Below, piece by piece: positions 48,199-57,073 of a DNA stretch of 64,000 bases (positions are counted from its first letter, which is position 1; each line of letters starts with the position of its first letter). Source of the stretch: Pedobacter cryoconitis (GTDB lineage Bacteria > Bacteroidota > Bacteroidia > Sphingobacteriales > Sphingobacteriaceae); contig NZ_JACHCE010000002.1 of the NCBI RefSeq assembly GCF_014200605.1, positions 797,300-861,299 of the forward strand. The letters run 5' to 3'. The position numbers and the translations under genes were made by a program. A model generated the notes under the pieces. The model saw nothing but the letters and a program-made list of their open reading frames with translations, was not told where the DNA came from and made no database searches.

Positions 48199-49311
48199 CT
48201 ACCAGCTTAATTCACCTTTGATCAGGCTCACAAAGTCATCAAATAAATAACGTGAATCATGCGGGCCAGGTGAAGACTCCGGGTGATATTGTACCGAGAA
48301 TGCTTTTTTGCCTTTCACACGAATTCCTTCGATAGACTGGTCGTTTAAGTTGATATGGGTGATTTCCACTTTGTCAGAATTTCTCACTTCTTCGGGGATT
48401 ACACCGAAACCGTGATTCTGAGAAGTTACTTCGCAGTGGTTTTTAATAATATTTTTTACCGGGTGATTTAATCCCCTGTGGCCGTTAAACATTTTCATCG
48501 TACCAATTCCATTAGCCTGAGCTAATAACTGGTGGCCTAAACAAATACCAAATAATGGTTTGTCTGAAGCAAGAATTTGTTTAACAGTTTCAATAGCATA
48601 AGGCATTGCCGATGGATCTCCAGGGCCGTTAGACACAAAGTAAGCATCAGCTCCCCATTTGTCCATTTCTTCAAAAGTAGTTTTTGCAGGGAAAACCTGT
48701 ACGTATAAATCTCTTTCGTCGAAATTACGCAATGTGTTTTTCTTGATTCCGAAATCCAGGGTAGCTACTTTATAAGTTGCATCTGGTGAACCGTAGAAAT
48801 AAGGTTCTTTGGTCGAAACCTGTGAAGATAATTCTAGTCCGTCCATAGAAGGCACTTGCGCTAATTTAGCTTTCAGTTCTTCGATATCAGTAATTTCAGA
48901 AGAGATAATCGCATTCATTGCTCCCTGATCTCTGATTTTTCTTACCAAAGCACGGGTATCGATATCAGATATTCCAACAATGTTTTCATCCTGGAAATAA
49001 TCCTGTATAGATTCATTAGCCTCTTTACGGCTATAACCGATGTTGTAGTTTTTGCAAACTAAACCTGCAATCTTAATCGAATCTGATTCGATTTCTTCTT
49101 TATGAATTCCATAATTACCAATATGGGCATTCGTAGTGACCATGATTTGTCCGAAATAAGATGGGTCAGTGAAAATTTCCTGATAACCCGTCATTCCTGT
49201 ATTGAAACAAATCTCTCCTGTTGTTGTACCAATCTTTCCGGCAGCTTTACCGTGGTAAACAGTACCGTCAGCCAATAACAGGATAGCAGGTAACTTGGTG
49301 TAGTTAGTCAT
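48199..49311 (-). CDS. carA: Carbamoyl-phosphate synthase, small (glutaminase) subunit
   Basis: Releases ammonia from glutamine for CarB, feeding arginine and pyrimidine synthesis. The 370-residue protein has the CPSase small N-terminal domain (LLLADGTVYHGKAAG, FNTGMTGYQEIFTDPSY) and a class I glutaminase with the nucleophile in GICLGHQLLA, HRGLNHPV and the His/Glu pair in VQYHPESSPG. carB is not adjacent. TATCTTTG on the minus strand (49437-49430) is a likely -7 box, which would give a leader of about 110 bases. Confidence 0.96.
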   Translation of the reverse strand: MTNYTKLPAILLLADGTVYHGKAAGKIGTTTGEICFNTGMTGYQEIFTDPSYFGQIMVTTNAHIGNYGIHKEEIESDSIKIAGLVCKNYNIGYSRKEANESIQDYFQDENIVGISDIDTRALVRKIRDQGAMNAIISSEITDIEELKAKLAQVPSMDGLELSSQVSTKEPYFYGSPDATYKVATLDFGIKKNTLRNFDERDLYVQVFPAKTTFEEMDKWGADAYFVSNGPGDPSAMPYAIETVKQILASDKPLFGICLGHQLLAQANGIGTMKMFNGHRGLNHPVKNIIKNHCEVTSQNHGFGVIPEEVRNSDKVEITHINLNDQSIEGIRVKGKKAFSVQYHPESSPGPHDSRYLFDDFVSLIKGELSW

Positions 49312-49571
49312 CGTAATTAAAATGAAAAATAAAGTTTAAAAAAGGGATTAATGAACGAAGATTTGCGGTTTTGATGTCGCTATAATGATTAACAAATGTG
49401 CTGTTGTTTAACCCGTTCATTTCGGGATACAAAGATAGCTTTTTCATCTTTAAATCCATATTTTTTTTATCAGGATTATATTGTTACATCAGATATCGCT
49501 CATATATTAAAGGGTTAGGGTAATTTTCTCGATTGAATACCCTAATTTTGCTCCCCTAAAAGCATAAATTT

Positions 49572-50387
49572 ATGTCTATACACAAAGAAGTAAAGCGTAT
49601 TACAACCCACATTCTGCAAGAAATGAAACAGAGTGGTGAGAAAATATCGATGTTAACTGCTTATGATTATTCCATGGCTACGGTTCTGGATGATGCAGGA
49701 CTTGATGTTTTATTGGTTGGTGATTCAGCTTCAAACGTAATGGCGGGCCATGAAACTACTTTGCCGATTACACTGGATCAGATGATTTATCATGCACAGG
49801 GTGTCGTTAGAGGCGCAACACGTGCTTTTGTCGTAGTGGATCTTCCTTTTGGTTCTTACCAGGGTAATTCAAAGGAAGCTTTAAGCTCTGCAATCAGGAT
49901 TATGAAAGAATCAGGTGCCCACGGCGTAAAACTGGAAGGTGGAACTGAAGTTGTAGATTCTATTTCGCGTATTATTACTGCGGGAATTCCGGTTATGGGC
50001 CATTTAGGTTTAACACCTCAATCAATTTATAAATTTGGTACTTACACTGTAAGGGCTAAAGGGGAAGCTGAAGCAGAAAAACTTAAGGTTGATGCCCAGG
50101 CTTTACAGGATGCTGGTTGTTTTGCAGTTGTATTGGAAAAAATACCTGCAGCATTAGCTAAAGAAGTTTCTGAAAGTCTGCATATCCCGGTTATCGGAAT
50201 AGGTGCTGGTCCGCATTGTGACGGACAGGTTTTAGTTGTAAACGATATGATCGGATTAACTAAAGGCTTTAAACCACGTTTTTTACGTCAGTACATCAAT
50301 CTGTATGACGGAATTTTAGATGCCGCAAAAGCATATATTAAGGATGTGAAAGCGAATGACTTTCCAAATGAAAAAGAGCAATACTAA
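49572..50387 (+). CDS. panB: 3-methyl-2-oxobutanoate hydroxymethyltransferase
   Basis: First step of pantothenate synthesis: adds a hydroxymethyl group from methylene-tetrahydrofolate to ketoisovalerate. The 271 residues include [11 protein letters not shown] (about 26-36), [19 protein letters not shown] (about 46-64), [24 protein letters not shown] and [16 protein letters not shown], all standard. TAATTTTG (49543-49550) just upstream is a probable -7 box. The pseudouridine synthase gene follows after two bases. panC and panD are not in this window. Confidence 0.97.
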   Translation: MSIHKEVKRITTHILQEMKQSGEKISMLTAYDYSMATVLDDAGLDVLLVGDSASNVMAGHETTLPITLDQMIYHAQGVVRGATRAFVVVDLPFGSYQGNSKEALSSAIRIMKESGAHGVKLEGGTEVVDSISRIITAGIPVMGHLGLTPQSIYKFGTYTVRAKGEAEAEKLKVDAQALQDAGCFAVVLEKIPAALAKEVSESLHIPVIGIGAGPHCDGQVLVVNDMIGLTKGFKPRFLRQYINLYDGILDAAKAYIKDVKANDFPNEKEQY

Positions 50388-50389
50388 AA

Positions 50390-51076
50390 ATGTCGGTAAC
50401 TGATAAAGATGTACTTTTCGAAGATAATCACCTGATTGCAATTTGCAAACGTGCAGGTGATATTGTCCAGGTTGATGAAACCCGTGACGAACCATTGGAA
50501 GATATGGTGAAAAGATATATCGCTAAAAAATACAATAAACCTAACAGTGCGTTTCTGGGAGTGGTACATCGTTTAGACCGTCCGGTAAGCGGGGTGATCT
50601 TATTTGCTAAAACAAGTAAGGCGCTGGAAAGAATGAATGCCATTTTTAAAAACAGGGAAGTTAAGAAAACTTACTGGGCGGTTGTACGCAACCGTCCGGC
50701 CAATATTTCCGGAACTTTAGTGCATTGGCTGGTTAAAAATCCAAAGACAAATGTGGTTACTGCACATAACACAGAAGTTCAGGGGAGTCAGCGTGCTGAA
50801 TTAAGCTACAGACTGCTTGGTGAGCTGGGCGGTTATTATCTGATCGAGGTTGATCCTTTAACAGGACGTTCTCATCAGATCAGGGTGCAGCTTTCTACTT
50901 TAGGCTGCCCGATTGTGGGTGATAATAAATACGGCTACCCTCGTGGCAGCCGTAAAGGAAGTATTTGTTTGCATGCCAGAAGACTGCAGTTTCTTCATCC
51001 TGTTAAAAAGGAACCGGTAAATATCTTTGCCAAACTTCCTGTAGATGGGTTTTGGGAACGTTTTGAATCCTTTTAA
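50390..51076 (+). CDS. RluA-family pseudouridine synthase
   Basis: A 228-residue RNA pseudouridine synthase with the catalytic Asp in VHRLDRPVSGV (about 60-70), ALERMNAIFKNREVKKTYWAV and the LTGRSHQIRVQL block (about 159-170). There is no S4 domain at the N-terminus, which resembles the RluC/TruC-like short forms; which rRNA or tRNA site it modifies cannot be read from the sequence. Co-transcribed with panB. Confidence 0.92.
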   Translation: MSVTDKDVLFEDNHLIAICKRAGDIVQVDETRDEPLEDMVKRYIAKKYNKPNSAFLGVVHRLDRPVSGVILFAKTSKALERMNAIFKNREVKKTYWAVVRNRPANISGTLVHWLVKNPKTNVVTAHNTEVQGSQRAELSYRLLGELGGYYLIEVDPLTGRSHQIRVQLSTLGCPIVGDNKYGYPRGSRKGSICLHARRLQFLHPVKKEPVNIFAKLPVDGFWERFESF

Positions 51077-51092
51077 GGATTCAAAACACTTT

Positions 51093-51557
51093 TTATTTAC
51101 AGGCTACCGGTGATAAGGTAATATCCCCAAATTTAAGACCTGCCAGATTGGTAAATACTCTTCTGCCATCAGCTTCCTGACTTGGCCCGTAACCTTCTAA
51201 CAACTGATCTCCTTTTTTGACAAATGCAACCTGTCTGTAAGAGGTAGTTCCTTCAGACTGAAAAGTATAATCAGCAATGATCGTATCTCCTTTGATTATT
51301 CCTGCGATAGTACCGGCATTTTTATCTTTCTCATAAAAATTATAGTTTAAGCTACCTGCTACTGCATTTCCTGCGGTAATCAATGATAAAGAAACAGTGT
51401 CTTTATCTTTAATATAAACATAACAGGTTTTTGCTTTGGAAGCAGTCGTATCAGGAGCTGTGGCCAGACTGTCTATTTTTTGTTCTGTAGTTTTATTTTG
51501 TTTACAGGCTGCGAAAAGCCCTGCCAGTATAACTAATGATAAGATTGTTTTTTTCAT
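51093..51557 (-). CDS. Hypothetical lipoprotein
   Basis: A 154-residue lipoprotein (lipobox LFAAC, Cys18) followed by a Thr/Ser/Ala-rich linker (about 20-42) and a small beta-rich domain (about 43-150) with a Cys at each end (KTCYVYIKDKD and PVACK), possibly a disulfide. I do not recognise the family. Downstream it converges with the pseudouridine synthase gene. On the minus strand upstream, TTG-N20-TATTTTTA (51616-51587 region) is a near-consensus promoter. Confidence 0.75.
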   Translation of the reverse strand: MKKTILSLVILAGLFAACKQNKTTEQKIDSLATAPDTTASKAKTCYVYIKDKDTVSLSLITAGNAVAGSLNYNFYEKDKNAGTIAGIIKGDTIIADYTFQSEGTTSYRQVAFVKKGDQLLEGYGPSQEADGRRVFTNLAGLKFGDITLSPVACK

Positions 51558-51769
51558 ATTGGTGTTTTTGTACAGAGATTACCTGCTAAAAATAAGTATA
51601 CGGTTTATTTAGCACAAGAGTCTGGCCAAAAATAATTTCTGCCAATGGTAATAATTATTGTCGGACTAATATTTGTTTTGAAATCATTTGTAAATTGATC
51701 TTATGATTTAAAATTTATAAATATTTAATAGAGCGTTGTGACATAACATTTAGGATACCTGCAAAAGAA

Positions 51770-51823
51770 AAGCTCTGTTTCGCAATCTTTCCATTAAAAG
51801 GAAATGATTGTGAAACAGAGCTT
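51770..51823 (-). terminator. Long hairpin terminating the polysaccharide operon
   Basis: Perfect 12-base outer arms AAGCTCTGTTTC/GAAACAGAGCTT continue inward with GCAATC/GATTGT and a further short stem. On the minus strand a T-rich stretch follows. It lies about 35 bases past the GH30 stop. The rest of the gap 51558-51858 is AT-rich and otherwise empty apart from the lipoprotein promoter. Confidence 0.75.
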
Positions 51824-51858
51824 GTTTTATTTGTAAAGCTTTTTAAACGTCCTGGTTG

Positions 51859-53277
51859 TTACCAAACATAAGTCGCAACAGCACCAGCCGGCAATGTAGT
51901 CTCCACTGTTTTTCCTTTATACTGAATGTTAAAAGTCTTTTCAGCAGAGTTCCCATTGACAACGATCAATGCGGTCTTTCCATCAGGAGTCCTGAAAGCT
52001 ACGTTTTCTAAATTGTCAGTAATATTAGAACCAATTCTATAAGATCCTGGTCTCACAAATTTAGAAGCATGACCAATAATGTAATAAGCTACATTTCTGG
52101 TTACCTCAGGAGCTATTGTGATCGCCCCTAAGCAAGTTGTACAGCCTCCAACGGTATGTGGCCCATAAGAAGGATCGGCAGCTACATTCCACTCTAAAAC
52201 GTTTCTGCTCCAGTTACGGGTCGCTCCGATAATCAGGGTAGAAACATGCCATTTTAAATCATCATCGAATTTACCAGGACCGCCAACCCATTGCTCTGTG
52301 AAGTACAGATTTTTATCAGGGTGTGCCTCATGAACTTTAGACAATGCAGTGATCTGGCCGCCATATAAATGGAAAGCTGATCCGTCCACATATTGTTTCG
52401 CCTGTGGATCATCCAGAATTGTAATCGGATAATCAGGGCGGTCTGCATTATGATCGTAAATGATAATCTTTGTTTTAACACCAGCAGCTTTAAATACCGG
52501 GCCTAAAGCAGTTTTAATAAATACAGCCTGGTCTTTGGCTTCCATATACATACTTGGTACATTTCCAGGATGCAAAGGCTCGTTCTGAATAGTGATCGCA
52601 TCGATCGTAATTCCCTGGGCTTTCATCGCATGGATATACTTCACCAGGTATTTCGAATAAGACTCATAATATTCTGGTTTCAGACTTCCACCTTTAAAAC
52701 TGTGATTAGTTTTCATCCAGGTAGGGGCAGTCCATGGAGAACCCAGAATTTTTAAATCTGGATTAATAGCCAGGATCTTTTTCAGGATAGGTACTAAATC
52801 CGTCATTTCTTTCGCGATAGAGAATTTATCCTGATTAATATCAGTCTGTCCCTCTGGCAATTCATTGTAAGTAAAGTTATCTGCACTCAGATCAGAAGCA
52901 CCGATACTGATTCTCAAATAACTTACACCGATACCGTTTTTCCTGGGAGAGAACAATTCCTGTAATAAGGCATCTTTAGTTTTTGCATCCAATGCGTTGA
53001 TTAAGCCCGCACTTCCACCAGTTAAAGTGTAGCCAAAGCCATCAATCGTTTGGAATTTTTGTGTTTCATCAACTTTAATTACCGGATTGGCAGATTGCGC
53101 TGTACCAAACTTTAAAGTTGCCGGCTGTTCTTGCAGTAAGGCTGATTTATCGCCTTTAGTCAGCCAGTACTTAACTTCTCCATTAACAGCAGCAGACCCG
53201 TTAGAATCTGTAGCTGTTCTTTTTGCTGAACACGCAGCCAGCGTGATCGCAAAAGCAAATAAGATATTTCTCTTCAT
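51859..53277 (-). CDS. GH30 family glucanase/glucosylceramidase-like lipoprotein
   Basis: Retaining glycoside hydrolase of family 30, 472 residues, with a lipoprotein signal (LAAC, Cys16). The (beta/alpha)8 barrel is preceded and followed by the family's beta-sandwich strands. The acid/base Glu is in ITIQNEPLHPGNVP (about 228-241) and the nucleophile Glu in LYFTEQWVGG (about 325). QTIDGFGYTLTGGSA near the N-terminus is a GH30 hallmark. The QNEPL context resembles GH30_3 enzymes (endo-beta-1,6-glucanases) more than human-type glucosylceramidase; this subfamily call is an inference. Seven bases from the GH3 gene, the last gene of the SusC-led operon. Confidence 0.85.
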   Translation of the reverse strand: MKRNILFAFAITLAACSAKRTATDSNGSAAVNGEVKYWLTKGDKSALLQEQPATLKFGTAQSANPVIKVDETQKFQTIDGFGYTLTGGSAGLINALDAKTKDALLQELFSPRKNGIGVSYLRISIGASDLSADNFTYNELPEGQTDINQDKFSIAKEMTDLVPILKKILAINPDLKILGSPWTAPTWMKTNHSFKGGSLKPEYYESYSKYLVKYIHAMKAQGITIDAITIQNEPLHPGNVPSMYMEAKDQAVFIKTALGPVFKAAGVKTKIIIYDHNADRPDYPITILDDPQAKQYVDGSAFHLYGGQITALSKVHEAHPDKNLYFTEQWVGGPGKFDDDLKWHVSTLIIGATRNWSRNVLEWNVAADPSYGPHTVGGCTTCLGAITIAPEVTRNVAYYIIGHASKFVRPGSYRIGSNITDNLENVAFRTPDGKTALIVVNGNSAEKTFNIQYKGKTVETTLPAGAVATYVW

Positions 53278-53283
53278 AATTAA

Positions 53284-55584
53284 TTACTGGTTGTAAGTAA
53301 AATTGATTTTCTGATCAGCAATTTGTACGGTAAAATCTCCGTCTTCTGTTACTTTTTGGCCTTCTGGATTAATAAAGCCTAAATCATCAGCAGTAATTTT
53401 AAAAGTTACTGTTTTAGTTTCACCAGCTTTAAGTTCTATTTTATCAAAACCTCTTAAACGTTTTACATCCGGACTAACCAGGGTAGCAACCAGGTCTGAA
53501 GTGAATAACAATACACTTTCTTTACCGGTAACTTTACCTGTATTGGTTACATCCACAGCAATTGTTAAAGTTTCTCCTTTTTTCAAATTAGCAGTACTTA
53601 ATTTAACCGGACTGTATTTGAAAGTCGTATAGCTTAAACCAAATCCGAAAACATATTGAGGATTATAATCTGCATCGTAGTTATAAACACCTTCTGTAGT
53701 AGAACGTGACTCTGATGGCTTATGGTAATAAGTGAATAAAGCATTTGGATATTGCGGATAAGTATAAGGCAGTTTACCTGATGGGTTTACTGTACCTAAA
53801 AGGACATCAGCAATAGCATCACCCCCAAAATTTCCTGGTAAATAACTTTGTACAACAGCACTCATTTTCTTTTCAAACTTAGAGATCACTCTTGGACGGC
53901 CTTCGTTTAATACTAAAATGATCTTTTTTCCAGTTGCAGCAAGTTTTTGTGCAAGCTCAGTTTGAAGATCTGAAAGATAAAGGTCACTTAAATTACCTGG
54001 AGTTTCTGTATAAGAGTTCTCTCCTAAACATAATACAACTACATCCGCATCTTTTGCTGCGGCAATAGCTGCATCCATTTGATCTGCGTATTCTTCAAAG
54101 TATTTGCCATCCATTTTATAGCTCACACCTGGTACATAAGTCACGTTTTGTTTACCTGCTTTAAGTTCCAGCGCTTTCAGGATCGTGTTATATTTTGCTG
54201 CAAATTCTTCAACTTTTTCTCCCTGCCACGAATAAGTCCATGCACCATTCAGTGTTCTCATAGAATTGGCATTAGGACCTGTAACCAGGATCTTCATTGA
54301 TTTATTCAATGGCAATGCCTGATCAGTGTTTTTTAATAAAGTAATAGACTCGGCAGCTGCCTGGTAAGAAGCCTGTTCAAATTCCTTACTTCCAAACTTA
54401 GGATAATCTTTAGGATTGGTTGTTGGTTTATTGAAAAGATCCAAATCAAATTTTACCTGTAAGATTCTTCTTACTGCATCATCAATACGGCTTTCTTTAA
54501 CTTTACCTTCTTTAACCAAAGCAATCAGGTCATCACAAAATGGCTCATAGTTATAAGCAACCATTGACATATCAATACCTGCATTGATCGCAATTCTTAC
54601 TGCATCTTTATTGTCTTTAGCTACATGATCTCTTTTGTAAAGGTTCTCGATATCACCCCAGTCAGTAACTGCTAAACCTTTGAAGCCTAATTCTTCTTTT
54701 AATAGTTTAGTCAGCAGGTTATAGTTGGCATGTACCGGAACACCGTTGATAATACCCGAGTTAATCATAATAGTTTTAGCACCTGCCTGAATAGCAGCCC
54801 TGAAAGAAGGTAAGTGGTATTCTCTTAAAGCCTGATCAGAAATATAGGCAGGAGTTCTGTCTTTACCCGAAACCGGTACCTGGTAACCTAAAAAGTGTTT
54901 AATTGAAGAAGCGACACGGTATGGGTTTGAAACATCATTATTGTCTCCTTCCAGACCTTTTACAGCCTGAATACCCATTTCGCTTACTAAATAAGGATCT
55001 TCTCCAAAACTTTCCCACTGACGTGGAAAACGCGGGTCAGCACCTAAATCCAATAAAGGAGAAAAAGCCCATGGAATAGAGCTTGCACGGGTTTCGTAAG
55101 CAGTAATTTCAGCTCCTTTACGTACAAGGCTTCTATTAAAAGTTGCTGCCTGGCCTATTTGCTGAGGGAACATCGTTGCACCGGCAGTATAAGTTTCACC
55201 ATGAATCGCATCAATACCATAGATTACAGGAATACCATTCTTATTCCCTTTCATCGCAGTCTGCTGGATTTTGCTGATAATTTCATACCAGACTTTAGTC
55301 GTTCTGGCTCTGTTGTTTGAGGTATTTAACACGGAGCCCAGCTTATATTGGATCAATGCCTTTTCCATTGCCTTTTGATCCAGTGAAAATGGCTCTGTAC
55401 TGGTATAACGGTCATTACCTGCGCCTATAACATCTAATGTTATCTGGGCCATCTGACCAACCTTTTCTTCAAGAGTCATTTTCTGAAGCAGGCTTTCTAC
55501 TTTGGCATTGTTCTTCGTCTGGCTATTCGCCACTCCGCAAGAGATCAATAATAAAAGGGCTGAGAGGGGTTTTTTTAAATACAT
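53284..55584 (-). CDS. GH3 family beta-glucosidase
   Basis: Exo-acting enzyme of 766 residues with a signal peptide (about 1-21, to VANSQ), probably periplasmic. It has the GH3 N-terminal barrel (KMTLEEKVGQMAQ, GIDAIHGETY, FPQQIG, SPLLDLGADPRFPRQWESFGEDPYL), the nucleophile Asp in GLAVTDWGDI (about 289), the C-terminal alpha/beta sandwich (ITLLKNTDQALPL, LCLGENSYTETPG) and a fibronectin-III-like end. This is the BglX layout. It would release glucose from the oligosaccharides imported by SusC/SusD. Confidence 0.93.
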   Translation of the reverse strand: MYLKKPLSALLLLISCGVANSQTKNNAKVESLLQKMTLEEKVGQMAQITLDVIGAGNDRYTSTEPFSLDQKAMEKALIQYKLGSVLNTSNNRARTTKVWYEIISKIQQTAMKGNKNGIPVIYGIDAIHGETYTAGATMFPQQIGQAATFNRSLVRKGAEITAYETRASSIPWAFSPLLDLGADPRFPRQWESFGEDPYLVSEMGIQAVKGLEGDNNDVSNPYRVASSIKHFLGYQVPVSGKDRTPAYISDQALREYHLPSFRAAIQAGAKTIMINSGIINGVPVHANYNLLTKLLKEELGFKGLAVTDWGDIENLYKRDHVAKDNKDAVRIAINAGIDMSMVAYNYEPFCDDLIALVKEGKVKESRIDDAVRRILQVKFDLDLFNKPTTNPKDYPKFGSKEFEQASYQAAAESITLLKNTDQALPLNKSMKILVTGPNANSMRTLNGAWTYSWQGEKVEEFAAKYNTILKALELKAGKQNVTYVPGVSYKMDGKYFEEYADQMDAAIAAAKDADVVVLCLGENSYTETPGNLSDLYLSDLQTELAQKLAATGKKIILVLNEGRPRVISKFEKKMSAVVQSYLPGNFGGDAIADVLLGTVNPSGKLPYTYPQYPNALFTYYHKPSESRSTTEGVYNYDADYNPQYVFGFGLSYTTFKYSPVKLSTANLKKGETLTIAVDVTNTGKVTGKESVLLFTSDLVATLVSPDVKRLRGFDKIELKAGETKTVTFKITADDLGFINPEGQKVTEDGDFTVQIADQKINFTYNQ

Positions 55585-55641
55585 TTCAATTTTTGACTTA
55601 ATTAAAAGGCAGCCTGAGCTGCCTTAAGGATTGATTTTTTA

Positions 55642-57060
55642 TTATCTGATATTAGGATTTCTATCTATTTCCTTTTGTGGAATAGGGAAAAGTAATTTTT
55701 CAGGTGTTACATTATAGTTTAATGGTGCTCCTTTACCATCTAATTGTGCATTCATCACTGCAATTGCCCTGTTTGTTCTTAATAAATCAAACCAGCGGTG
55801 ACCTTCAAATGCAAGTTCCAGTCTGCGTTCTTTTTCAATAGCCAAACGCATTGAAGCCTGATCAGCTGCAGGTGTACCTGATAGCTTTACCCTTGCTCTG
55901 ATCTGATCTACAATCACCTTTGATTGTACCCATCCTGCACTGCTGATCTCATTCAGTGCTTCAGCTTTTAGCAATAGAATATCTGCAAGACGCAGGATAT
56001 AATTATCACTTTTATCATCTGCTCTGTATTTATTGATGAACGGATAGTTACTTTTTGGCCAGTAGATATCTGACCAGCCGTCTGAACTTACATTTCTAAA
56101 GAGAACACTTGAGTTTTTACGGATCAGGTCTCCTTCATCGTCAAATGCCTTAACCAAATCATTCGATGGTGTGTTAAATCTTTTCCAGCCTGTTCCGGTA
56201 ATGATACCTGGCATCCAGTTACCATGCTCGCCACCATTTCCCTGAAATTGCAGTTCCCAGATAGACTCTGAATTGTTTTTGTTAGCGATATCAAATAATC
56301 CATTAAAATTAGGAAATAATGAATATCCGCCAGCTATAGTTGCATCGCAATACTGATTAACTTTTGTCCAGTCCGGGGATGGCATGGTTGCATACACTTT
56401 GGCAAGTAATGCATTTGCCACACCTTTTGTAAAAATACCCTTATTGGCAGATGTTGCACTTGCATTTGCTACTGCAAATTCAAGATCTTTGATAATTTGT
56501 GCATAGATCTTGTCTATAGCAACCTTAGGCTGCTGAGTATCTGCAAGATTTGTAGGGGTTTTTAAAATCAGGGGTGCAGCTCCGTATAAACGTACAATGT
56601 TAAAGTACATATAAGCACGTATTCCGCTTGCTTCACCAAGAATCTGATTTCTTCTGCCGCTGGCATCTAATGAGGGATCAGGTACTTTTGGTATGTTTTC
56701 TATAACCTCATTCGCGTTTTTAATATCTGAATAAAGTGATGACCAGTCACGGTCAACATTTCCATTCGTTGAATTTGTTGTGAATAAGTCTAGCTGGATA
56801 TTAGCAGGATTATCACCGCCAGCATAAGCATTATCAGAAATTACATCACCATTGGTCATGAAATCCCAGATGTGATAATCATTGTACATGCCATCATAAA
56901 CGCCTTTCATTAATTTATTGGCGCCTGCAGCATCAGTTAAAGCAACCTCTCCGGTAATTTTATCAATAGGATCTTTGCTTAGAAAGTCCTTTTTACAGCC
57001 AGATTGTATGGAAAGGACAAAAGCCCCGGCTGCGATCAGTGAATATATTTTTAAGTTCAT
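55642..57060 (-). CDS. SusD/RagB-family nutrient-binding lipoprotein
   Basis: Surface glycan-binding lipoprotein that forms the lid of the SusC channel. From the ATG read at 57060 it has 472 residues with lipobox QSGC (Cys22); an upstream in-frame ATG overlapping the susC 3' end is less likely. The SusD tetratricopeptide-like helices are visible (about 70-220), with the conserved AEALNEI region and the C-terminal ERRLELAFEGHRWFDLLRT and LFPIPQKEIDRNPN. Starts 13 bases after the susC stop. Confidence 0.93.
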   Translation of the reverse strand: MNLKIYSLIAAGAFVLSIQSGCKKDFLSKDPIDKITGEVALTDAAGANKLMKGVYDGMYNDYHIWDFMTNGDVISDNAYAGGDNPANIQLDLFTTNSTNGNVDRDWSSLYSDIKNANEVIENIPKVPDPSLDASGRRNQILGEASGIRAYMYFNIVRLYGAAPLILKTPTNLADTQQPKVAIDKIYAQIIKDLEFAVANASATSANKGIFTKGVANALLAKVYATMPSPDWTKVNQYCDATIAGGYSLFPNFNGLFDIANKNNSESIWELQFQGNGGEHGNWMPGIITGTGWKRFNTPSNDLVKAFDDEGDLIRKNSSVLFRNVSSDGWSDIYWPKSNYPFINKYRADDKSDNYILRLADILLLKAEALNEISSAGWVQSKVIVDQIRARVKLSGTPAADQASMRLAIEKERRLELAFEGHRWFDLLRTNRAIAVMNAQLDGKGAPLNYNVTPEKLLFPIPQKEIDRNPNIR

Positions 57061-57073
57061 TTTTTTTCTAAGA